From contig NZ_CP029002.1 of assembly GCF_003073375.1 (NCBI RefSeq), forward strand, positions 544,001 through 608,000: DNA of 64,000 nt, in the 5' to 3' direction. The position numbers and the translations under genes were made by a program. Origin of the DNA: Lysinibacillus sp. 2017 (lineage in GTDB: Bacteria > Bacillota > Bacilli > Bacillales_A > Planococcaceae). Every line of letters starts with the position of its first letter. Positions within the stretch are counted from its first letter, which is position 1. The notes below the pieces were generated by a model. It saw only the letters and a list, made by a program, of their open reading frames with translations, had not been told where the DNA came from and did not search any database. Below, piece by piece: positions 29,801 through 36,631 of this stretch.

Positions 29801-30533
29801 AGTAACTAAAGCAGCGTTAGACACAAAAGTTACTGATGCGAAAGCAGTAACACCAGTAGCAGTATCTTTAGACGGTTCTGATGTGTTAACAACAGAACAA
29901 TGGACAACACAAGCAGAATTAGATGCCTTTACTGGAGCAATTGCAGCAGCAGAAGTAGTAGTAGCTGATACAAATGCAACACAAGGTGCGGTAGATCAAG
30001 CAGTAACAGATTTACAAGCTGCAATAGATGCTTACGCATTAGCACAAGAAGCTGGAACGAAAACAGCGTACGATGCAATAGTAACAAAAGTACCAGCAAA
30101 CAATACTGATGGAAAATACACAGCAGCAAGCTGGGCATTATTCGAAGCAGCAATCGCAGAGGTTAATTTAACGTTAACAGCAGCGGATGGTCAAGCAGCA
30201 CTTGACGCAGAAGTAATCAAAATTCAAGATGCGTTAGATCTATTAGAACTTGAACCAATTACTTACACAGTAGGTAATGAAGTAAGTGCAGATGAAATTG
30301 TTCTAACATTCTCCAAAGCTGTTGCTACTTCTGATGGAACAGATATCACGAATCAAGTAGGTGGTACAGTTGCAACAACTGATGGTTATGAGTTAACGAT
30401 TACTGTCGATGCTGATACTACTGAAGTAACTTATACTCTAACAATTGGTAGTATAAAAGTAGATGTTACAATGAATTGGGATGGAGCTGCGTGGACAGTC
30501 ACTACAGATCCAGTAGGTGTTTTAGTAACTCCT
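26844..30533 (+). CDS. SLH-domain surface protein with five FIVAR-type repeats, exon 1 (unspliced stop at 30536)
   Basis: ATG 26844 follows TAGGAGGAG; an in-frame ATG at 26787 has no ribosome site. 1230 codons to CCT at 30533. Signal peptide about 1-38, three SLH domains (about 40-98, 100-160, 162-215; LTRGQAAKIIAGVL, IQRNHVAKILTLAL, VTRGQMASFIVRAE). A valine-rich beta-solenoid-like region spans about 225-490, then a Gly/Ser and (PT)n linker (about 505-535). Five near-identical 89-residue repeats (631-1075), a sixth divergent FIVAR-like repeat and a small beta domain complete it. TAA follows CCT immediately, so the unspliced product is 1230 aa. Splicing of the intron at 30534 would extend it with FN3 and metallopeptidase domains to 1752 aa. 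Confidence 0.9.
28734..30068 (+). repeat. Five tandem 267-bp in-frame repeats
   Basis: Copies start at 28734, 29001, 29268, 29535 and 29802. Within the unit they are identical at almost every base. The visible difference is AAC versus GAC (Asn/Asp) at one codon, in the order N, D, N, D, D, which suggests expansion by unequal crossing-over, partly in two-unit steps. Confidence 0.93.
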
Positions 30534-31359
30534 TAATAAAATTAAACGAAACGTTACTTTATAAGCTAGTAATTTACTAGTGAAATAAGTAGAAAATTAC
30601 CTCATGATGAAACAGACATTATAGAAAGCTTAATGAATAATCTATTAGTTTGTGTCGTCATGGGGTTTTTCTAACTATCATGATGTATTTGTCGGGGTAG
30701 GTCCGACAGGTGAGGAACAGTTCCAACCCTCATCCGCCTAATCCTCCTGCATCCAGTGCGTGTGTCTATCCACACAAAGGGGTGAAGTCAGGTGAAGTCG
30801 TAATCGGTGGGAGTCCGATGCGGGGTTCTTTAAAAAATGGCTATGGCTAGGCAGACGAATCCATGTAAGCTGTCGATCTGACGAATGTATGTGAAAAAGC
30901 TAAGCTCGGAGTTCATACATTTGCATTGAATGTGAGATCATTCAACTGGTATCCGAACAATTCGGAACTGTTAAACGGATAAACGATCGATAGTATAGTG
31001 GGAGCCTAAGGTCATTAAAATAAGGGAGCATCATGATGGAACGTTTGAAGTCTTGTGTAAAGAGGCAGATAGAGCCAGTGATGTACACAAGATGGCTGCG
31101 GGTTCATAGTAGTGTCGATTGCTAGCCGTTTGTATTGTCATGGCAAGAGGGTAAAACTAGCAGGAGCGAAGGGACCTAGTCAGTGGTAGTAGGATTTTTC
31201 TTACGATTTTCACTTATTTCCCCAAAAGTAATGTAAATCGGTAAGATCTCATTTATTAGTCAGCCACTTAGTAATAAGTGGCTGACTTTTTACCATTGAT
31301 GGATCGCCGTATGCGATGAAAGCCGCCTGTACCGTGAAGGTCTAGTGTGAACTAGAAAT
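30534..31359 (+). ncRNA. Group II intron (ORF-less) interrupting second SLH gene; terminator in domain IV
   Basis: 826 nt, homologous to the intron at 19772 over its 5' half and 3' end (TAAACGAAACGTTAC, TATAAGCTAG, GGAACGTTTGAAGTC, AGCAGGAGCGAAG). The boundary motif begins at 30542, again 8 nt after the exon CCT. The EBS1 candidate GGAGTT (30908-30913) pairs with AACTCC of the exon. Domain V (about 31309-31347) has two mismatches (C-C and A-C) absent from the first intron, and domain VI (TCTAGT-GTGA-ACTAGA) lacks a bulged A, so activity may be reduced. About 110 nt inserted before domain V contain a perfect intrinsic terminator. Confidence 0.83.
31258..31291 (+). terminator. Intrinsic terminator inside group II intron domain IV
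   Basis: AGTCAGCCACTTA and TAAGTGGCTGACT form a perfect 13-bp stem with a GTAA loop, followed by TTTT. It would stop transcripts before domain V, leaving only the short isoform. Confidence 0.85.
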
Positions 31360-32928
31360 AGCGAATTATTGAAACTAGAAAATTTAGTAGTTCAATCAGG
31401 AGATCGAAAAGCAAGTTTATCTTGGAACGCAGTAGAGGGTGCAACAAGCTACAACGTGTATCGATCGACAACTGTCGATGGCACTTTTGCAGTAGTTTCC
31501 AATATAGATTCTTTAACCTATGAAGATCCGGGCTTAGAGGTCACACAAACGTATTATTATTATGTGACAGCATTGAAGGATGTAGTGGAAGGTCCGGCAT
31601 CCGAAAAAGTGTCGATTGTCACAAATTTAGACCAACAAGGAGCGATTTATACCGGAGATTACGTTGTCATCAGTAATGAGTCAACGGATATTTTAACAGC
31701 TGAAACTACGGGTACATTACCGACTATTATGCAGCAATTTTCAATGTCAGGTGGTGTAGATTTGCCGGATTATCGAGAGAATCCTCTTATTTCTTTTGAG
31801 CCTATTAAAGAACCCGAACAAGATCTATCTTTTGACATGACGAACGAAATACAGAGTGAGATACTTTATGTAGGTAGTAGCAGGCTATTTAAAGTCAAAG
31901 ATAGAAGAAATAATACAACTTCTGAAATTCCGGCTGTCCTTTTATATAATGGTGAAAAGGCGCAAATTTGGGTTCATGATGGTGTGATTTCTCAAGCGCA
32001 AGCAACACAACTAGGTAGTGAATTCGATAATAATATTTACCAAAAAATTGTCGATAATTTTGGAGCACCGTCAGACGTAAACAATGATGGAAAAATTGCT
32101 ATTCTTACGTTTGATATTCAAGATGGCTATACTGATGCTGGATCAGGCGGTTATATAGGTGGCTACTTTAATCCAAATGATTTGTTGAATACTTCTTACA
32201 CAGATAACTACATGGAAATTTTCTATATCGACACCTACCCTACGATGGGAAAAGACGAAAATAATCTAGATGTCACTAAAGCTTATTCGACTCTAGCACA
32301 CGAGTTTCAACATATGGTGAATTTTAGTCAAGATATAATTGAGGGGAATATTTATACAAACTCGGTAAATCCGAAAATGGATACTTGGTTAAATGAGGGC
32401 TTATCCATGGCAGCAGAAACACTGGTATACAATCAAAAGGTTAATGAAGATCGAGTAAATTATTACAACAATCCTTACACTACTGCAATTCATGATGGTC
32501 GTTCTTTATTGAATTGGGATAGTAAAAATGACACCCTTGCCAATTATTCACTTTCATTCCTATTCCTTCAGTATTTAAAAATACAAGCTGGTAAAGGGAA
32601 TGCGATTTTCCAGGAAATTATTCAACATGAAAAAGGAAACTATGAAGCAGTTGAAGCAATTATTAAAGAACATATTGACCCAAATATGTCTTTTGGTGAA
32701 TTTATGACAGCTTTTCGAATTGCTTTAGTTTTTAAAGAGGACACAGGCTTATATGGTTTTAAAGGAGATTCTGTTTTAAATCAAATCCAACCTCAATTAT
32801 CCACTGGAGGAACGAAAAACCTTCAGGGCGGTGGAGCAATTGTAGTACAACCATCTAAAGCCGGTGTCGATTCAACAGGTAAAGGTGAAAATATTCATTA
32901 TACTGGGATCTATACTAAAGAAAACTAG
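31360..32928 (+). CDS. SLH protein exon 2: FN3 domain plus zinc metallopeptidase
   Basis: 522 codons in the frame set by AGC after the intron. Residues 1-90 are a fibronectin-III domain (GDRKASLSWNAVEGATSYNV). The rest is a gluzincin-type peptidase resembling family M30 (hyicolysin): HEFQH at exon residues 314-318 (1544 of the spliced protein), with a downstream Glu in WLNEGLSMAAE. A GAPSDVNNDGKIAILTFD segment may bind calcium. The only initiation codon near the 5' end is a TTG (31369) without a ribosome site, inside the FN3 domain, so this is an exon, not a separate gene. Spliced product: SLH-anchored surface protease of 1752 aa. Confidence 0.8.
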   Translation, partial: SELLKLENLVVQSGDRKASLSWNAVEGATSYNVYRSTTVDGTFAVVSNIDSLTYEDPGLEVTQTYYYYVTALKDVVEGPASEKVSIVTNLDQQGAIYTGDYVVISNESTDILTAETTGTLPTIMQQFSMSGGVDLPDYRENPLISFEPIKEPEQDLSFDMTNEIQSEILYVGSSRLFKVKDRRNNTTSEIPAVLLYNGEKAQIWVHDGVISQAQATQLGSEFDNNIYQKIVDNFGAPSDVNNDGKIAILTFDIQDGYTDAGSGGYIGGYFNPNDLLNTSYTDNYMEIFYIDTYPTMGKDENNLDVTKAYSTLAHEFQHMVNFSQDIIEGNIYTNSVNPKMDTWLNEGLSMAAETLVYNQKVNEDRVNYYNNPYTTAIHDGRSLLNWDSKNDTLANYSLSFLFLQYLKIQAGKGNAIFQEIIQHEKGNYEAVEAIIKEHIDPNMSFGEFMTAFRIALVFKEDTGLYGFKGDSVLNQIQPQLSTGGTKNLQGGGAIVVQPSKAGVDSTGKGENIHYTGIYTKEN

Positions 32929-33081
32929 GTGTCCCCTTCAAAACAAATATTCTAGTTGAATCACTCTGTTTTTAATAGTGGATAGAAATTCGGGACGCGG
33001 GGAAAGGTTCCATGTCCCGGTTCACTCGGATGAGCGAAAGTAATCGTGTATGATCCATCGGGACGGTTCTCGCGCTTATCC

Positions 33082-33125
33082 AGAAAGCTCTGTGGAGAGA
33101 GATCTCTACAGAGCTTTCTTTTGTT
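33082..33125 (+). terminator. Intrinsic terminator after metallopeptidase exon
   Basis: AGAAAGCTCTGT...ACAGAGCTTTCT with an inner GAGA/TCTC stem, followed by TTTGTTTT. Confidence 0.8.
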
Positions 33126-33190
33126 TTCTAACCTAAAACCGTACTAAATAGAAAAATAATCATATATTATAATCTTGAATATTAATATCA

Positions 33191-33240
33191 AGCTCTAATT
33201 CCTATTTTGTGGAGTTAGGGCTATTTCTATTTTAGAAGGA
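33191..33240 (+). promoter_or_regulatory. Leader hairpin of radC-like gene
   Basis: AGCTCTAATTCC pairs with GGAGTTAGGGCT, followed by ATTTCTATTTTAGAAGGA. The stem is kept but bases differ from the leader at 7975, implying structural conservation; it could act as an attenuator. Confidence 0.5.
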
Positions 33241-33247
33241 ATTGGTG

Positions 33248-33712
33248 ATGGAAGAAAATCAAAAGAAAGTACCTGCAAAACGTGTCGACATTGTACAAGT
33301 GAAATTAGTAAGGGAGAAAACGATGTTGTACAAGAACCGTCGTATTCGTTCTCCACATGATGCTTATGAATTGATGAAGGAATTTTTAGGTGAAGTTGAT
33401 CGTGAGCACTTTGTAGTCCTATGTATGGACACGAAAAATCAGCCAACTTGTATCCAGACAGTTCATATAGGTAGCCTTAACGCTAGTGTCGTGCATCCTA
33501 GAGAAGTGCTGAAACCAGCAATACTTTCTAACTCTGCAAGCATAATTTGTTTTCATAATCATCCCAGTAACGACAGTACACCAAGCCCAGAGGACATTGC
33601 AGTAACGAAAAGATTAGTAGAAGCAGGTGAAATCATAGGCATTGAAGTAATCGATCATTTGATTTTGTGTGATGATAATTTCCGCTCACTTAAAGAATCT
33701 GGTTACATGTAG
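33248..33712 (+). CDS. RadC-like JAB/JAMM domain protein
   Basis: 154 aa from ATG 33248 (GAAGGA ribosome site). It has only the JAB domain of RadC: JAMM metal motif FHNHPSNDSTPSPED (two His, Ser, Asp) at about 100-114, preceded by VVLCMDTKN and the family Gly/Ser turn. It lacks the helix-hairpin-helix N-terminus of chromosomal RadC and is therefore the short form typical of plasmids, phage and genomic islands. First of three closely packed genes. Two 5' fragments of similar genes lie at 8043 and 49913. Molecular function of this family is unsettled. Confidence 0.85.
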   Translation: MEENQKKVPAKRVDIVQVKLVREKTMLYKNRRIRSPHDAYELMKEFLGEVDREHFVVLCMDTKNQPTCIQTVHIGSLNASVVHPREVLKPAILSNSASIICFHNHPSNDSTPSPEDIAVTKRLVEAGEIIGIEVIDHLILCDDNFRSLKESGYM

Positions 33713-33723
33713 GAGGAGAAGCC

Positions 33724-34023
33724 ATGAAAACAATCATTCGGATTTCAGATGTACTTTTTAAAAAGTACGGTTACTATGTTCCGATTAGCGAAATAGGCTA
33801 TGAAAGCCACGAATTTTACGCTGAGGAAATCGATGAAGCACTCGTACCAAAATACGTAATTGAACACTTAGCTGAACCAATTACAACAGAAAGTGCAAGC
33901 TACACAGATGCCAATGGCGATTATTATTTAGTCATGCACATTGAAACAGGGGAGGTAGAACCGTATGAAGTGTGGATGATAAATGATGAGATAATACCTA
34001 ACTTTACAGAAATGGGGGAATGA
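33724..34023 (+). CDS. Hypothetical protein, 99 aa, radC operon
   Basis: Acidic protein starting 11 nt after radC, with GTAGGAGGAG before its ATG. Short beta/alpha pattern, no membrane segment, no family recognised. Its end overlaps the next start by four bases (ATGA), so it is co-translated. Confidence 0.7.
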   Translation: MKTIIRISDVLFKKYGYYVPISEIGYESHEFYAEEIDEALVPKYVIEHLAEPITTESASYTDANGDYYLVMHIETGEVEPYEVWMINDEIIPNFTEMGE

Positions 34024-34301
34024 CAATGAGCATCTTAAATGAGCGTTATGTACGTGTCACAATAAACAACGAAACGTATTTTCGTGAAATCGGTGTAGAC
34101 GATGTATTAGGCGAAAGAATGGCAGAGGACGAGTTCAACAATCTAATTTTAGATGCCGTGTACAGCGACATCATTGAAGAAGAGTACATGGTGAATTTAC
34201 AGCAGGTAAACACGATTATTCAAACGATCCCAAATGTATTTGACCGTCAAATTCTGCAAAACTTCTACAACTACGCAGTACGAATTGACGGTGAGGAGTA
34301 A
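34020..34301 (+). CDS. Hypothetical protein, 93 aa, radC operon
   Basis: Acidic protein whose first possible ATG overlaps the previous stop; a second ATG two codons later is also possible. Predicted mainly helical, no recognised domain. It is the last gene of the radC-like cluster, directly followed by repeated motifs that resemble a transposon end. Confidence 0.65.
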   Translation: MTMSILNERYVRVTINNETYFREIGVDDVLGERMAEDEFNNLILDAVYSDIIEEEYMVNLQQVNTIIQTIPNVFDRQILQNFYNYAVRIDGEE

Positions 34302-34308
34302 GCAGCTC

Positions 34309-34353
34309 ACGACAAAACTAAATGAAATCTGACGACAAAACTAAACATGTACA
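34309..34353. repeat. Tandem 14-bp motifs ending in TGTACA (possible Tn7/Mu-type transposon end)
   Basis: ACGACAAAACTAAA occurs at 34309-34322 and 34332-34345 (23-bp spacing), then CATGTACA. A weaker third copy (GCGACAGAATTATA) lies near 34420. Repeated transposase-binding sites next to a TGT/ACA terminus are characteristic of TnsB-type elements; no tns gene is in the window. Confidence 0.35.
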
Positions 34354-34467
34354 GAGGCACAAATGCGAAGTTCATGCGACACAAGGCATGAGCTATTTTT
34401 GTGTGCCTAAAAACTAGCGACAGAATTATATTACTGCCATGAGTTAACTTGAAAGGGGGTGTAACGA

Positions 34468-34518
34468 ATGTGGGATAAAATTGTTGTACCAGTGCTAGTG
34501 ACAGTGGCTACGAAGTGA
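34468..34518 (+). CDS. Tiny hydrophobic peptide, possible type I toxin-like remnant
   Basis: MWDKIVVPVLVTVATK, with AAGGGGGTG before the ATG. A +1 frame continues VIKEIIKGK to a stop at 34543, so a one-base frameshift may have split a ~25-residue hydrophobic-basic peptide. Size and composition resemble small membrane peptides, but this is only a guess. Confidence 0.35.
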   Translation: MWDKIVVPVLVTVATK

Positions 34519-34582
34519 TAAAAGAAATTATAAAAGGTAAATAATTAACAATTGCTTGATAATTAGAAAGGAGGTGTGAAGA

Positions 34583-34663
34583 TTGAAAATTTGTCCTTGT
34601 CCATGCAGTCATTCGTGTACTATTTGCACAATCAAAAAAATCATTGGTATTGTCAAAAGGTAA
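34583..34663 (+). CDS. 26-aa cysteine-rich peptide
   Basis: TTG start with an ideal AAAGGAGGTG nine bases upstream. The sequence has five cysteines (CPCPCSHSCTIC) followed by a basic, hydrophobic tail (IKKIIGIVKR). A terminator follows immediately (34665-34698), so it looks like a real transcription unit. No known family. Confidence 0.5.
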   Translation: MKICPCPCSHSCTICTIKKIIGIVKR

Positions 34664-34664
34664 A

Positions 34665-34698
34665 GTTCATTGGTGTAGAAGGCATCAATGGACTTTTT
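34665..34698 (+). terminator. Intrinsic terminator after cysteine-rich peptide
   Basis: AGTTCATTGGTG and CATCAATGGACT pair (with G-T pairs) and are followed by TTTTT. Confidence 0.65.
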
Positions 34699-34716
34699 GT
34701 ATTTAGGGGTGATTAG

Positions 34717-35123
34717 GTGGAGATACAAATAGAATTTGAGAAATGGTTAGTAGAAGAAGGAAGGGCAAATGTAGGAGATGTTGATGGATTTAGAACTTAC
34801 CTGGACGAGAAGACAGTTGGTGAAAATAAGCTGCTTTCTCGTTTTTCGTTTGTTCACTATAAAAAATATCTAATGGATGAAGGCTTTGCCATTGCCACGA
34901 TCAATAAGAAAATCAATAGCCTAGAAGTCTACAATGATTTCTTGCAGACAAAAGGATTAGTAAATGAAAGTCATATTCAGTTAAAACATGACCGAGTGAA
35001 AATAGCGTCTGGTAGCGAACAGATGGTAACAGCACTGTCAGATGAAGAAGTTGAGAAGCTTCTCTTCTATGTTGAAACTCATAAGAAAGTGAGCCAAAAA
35101 AACTACAAATGTCAATTAATCTA
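34717..35123 (+). pseudogene. Tyrosine recombinase N-terminal fragment, truncated by IS21-type element
   Basis: GTG start. The ~135 residues match the SAM-like core-binding N-terminal domain of phage-type integrases (FVHYKKYLMDEGFAIATINK, then the inter-domain ALSDEEVEKLLFYVE). At about 35124 the frame enters IS terminal sequence and the catalytic domain with the Arg-His-Arg-Tyr residues is lost. The frame closes at 35154. Confidence 0.75.
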
Positions 35124-35640
35124 TGTACAAAAACGCTCACTTAACTATGTATAAAATTACTCACTTTCTGGAGTTAAATGGTTTTTCAAACGATAAGAAT
35201 TACCGATGATTGTTACAATCGTTGCGTGATGTAAAATGCGGTCTAAAATCGCATTGGCTAGATTTAAAGTTAGCGTTTGTTGTAAAGATTGTGCTTCTTT
35301 TTTCATAACGCATATCGATTAACTGGAAGAAGAGTTTTGCATCCTCCAGATCAATGGGTAAATAACCAATTTCATCGATAATAAGTAACCTATATTTTGT
35401 GTAATGCTTCAAGCGGCTCTCTAGACGATTCTCTAGGCGAGCCCTTTTTAAGTTCTGAATCAAATCATGACATTTTATACAACGTACTTGTACGTTTTTT
35501 TTGCAGCGGCAATATCGATAGCGGAGGCTAAATGGGTCTTACCCACACCACTAGGGCCTAAAAATACGATGTTTTCATTACTCTTAATAAAACGTAATGT
35601 AAGAAAATCATGAATCTGTTGCGGGTTGATTGACGGTTAG
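35124..35640 (-). mobile_element. IS21-family insertion sequence remnant
   Basis: The left end starts TGTACAAAAACGCTCACTT and has a second degenerate copy (TGTATAAAATTACTCACTTT) about 22 nt inside, the multiple-terminal-repeat pattern of IS21 ends. Only a broken istB follows; istA and the other end are missing. Confidence 0.7.
35158..35638 (-). pseudogene. istB: istB-like IS21 helper ATPase, frameshifted
   Basis: Pieces of IstB are spread over frames: an N-terminal part with Walker A (LGPSGVGKTHLASA) up to a stop near 35480, a middle part with Walker B (RLLIIDEIGYLPID), and a C-terminal part (ANAILDRILHHATIVTIIGN) in another frame. At least two frameshifts make it non-functional. Confidence 0.8.
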
Positions 35641-35700
35641 AAGTCGAAATCATAGTCCTTTATCTCTTTTAAATTTGGGAAGGCACCCACATTTGTTTCG

Positions 35701-35722
35701 CAACACAAACAATTCTGAGAAA
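35701..35722 (+). repeat. GTGCAC repeat, central fragment
   Basis: ACACAAACAATTCTGAGAAA is the AAACAATTCTGA core of the modular repeat. It sits at the 5' limit of the orphan C-terminal gene fragment. Confidence 0.5.
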
Positions 35723-36411
35723 TAACAATTGAAGATATAACTGATGTAGAAAAGCTAGTAGAACAATTAGAAGAATCGGATGAAAAAACTTATTGTTTTT
35801 ATGCAATAGCCGAAGCAAAAAAATATTTAGAACATAGAAATAATGTTCATGGAATATCATCAATTTCGAGGGAATATTTAAATACTAATGATTTTACTAC
35901 AAAACAGGAACTATTTATTATAATTAATGAAGTTTTAGAAAATGCAGCTTATCAAATAGATGAAAATTATTATAGGACTTCATTAGTAGATCAATCCTTA
36001 TTAATCCAGTATATAAATCAGCTTGCTGAATTAGAAGGTACAGTAACGCCAGAGCAAATTAAAGATTTGGTAATACTTGTTAATAAAGAAAATGAAAATG
36101 TTTCAAGAACGACAGTCTTTGATGCCCAACTTATAAAAACAGAAGCTGATGAACAGTCATATGAATTATTATTGACATTTTCTGAAGCAATTCAAGCGAC
36201 GGATTTATATGTTTCATTTGGTGGAGATTTAAAAGTTATTAATGGTTTTGAAATTGGAACGGATGAAAAAACAATGAGAATTCAAATTTCATCGGAACAG
36301 AAAATTTCAGAACCTACTGTAACAATAACCGGCGTAGAAGATAGCTCTGGGAAAACAGTTGTGATAGAAAATCTTCCAATATATATTGTACCGGTACAAA
36401 CAGCGCCATAA
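35722..36411 (+). pseudogene. Orphan 3' fragment of a surface protein gene
   Basis: An open frame of 229 codons without start codon or ribosome site at its 5' end. A helical region (VEQLEESDEKTYCFYAIAEA, about 1-115) is followed by an SbsA/Big-like Ig domain (DAQLIKTEADEQSYELLLTF, about 130-220). The style is that of the C-termini of the window's SLH proteins. Its 5' limit is a GTGCAC repeat fragment beside the IS21 remnant, so the N-terminal part was lost by recombination or insertion. Confidence 0.65.
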
Positions 36412-36428
36412 GTTTTCTGCACCAAATC

Positions 36429-36515
36429 TGGCTGCTCTAAATACCGTGTAACTTGTATAAAATAATACAAATAAAACGAAGCAGCTCTCACCAATAAAGG
36501 GAAACTGCTTCGTTT
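36429..36515. repeat. 87-bp repeat A (with hairpin), copy 2
   Basis: Same as 26356-26442. Here the hairpin is placed to terminate the converging gene at 36632 (minus) and the orphan fragment; AAAACGAAGCAG arms have T tracts on both sides. Confidence 0.8.
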
Positions 36516-36631
36516 TTCATATTTGTAGAGAATCCTATTTATTAGAAACTCTAATTTTTTTCGGAATCTGCTTGAGAACTTGTGATGAATACAATCGATT
36601 TACCTTCCTCAGTTATTCTGCAATATCAAAT

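Larger units (their letters stand above)
32929..33247. other. Intergenic region with terminator and radC leader
   Basis: Holds a GC-rich segment (33000-33075, GGGAC...GTCCC pairing), a strong terminator (33082-33125), a TATAAT candidate (33168-33173) and the radC leader hairpin. No gene was seen. Confidence 0.5.

Noticed and set aside
28734-30068. CRISPR-like or satellite array
   Set aside because: The units are 267 bp, contiguous, in frame and encode a FIVAR-like domain; there are no spacers and no cas genes.
31369-32928. Treating the metallopeptidase frame as a gene starting at TTG 31369
   Set aside because: It has no ribosome site or signal peptide, and the frame continues to the domain VI boundary with the same AGC junction as the other intron.
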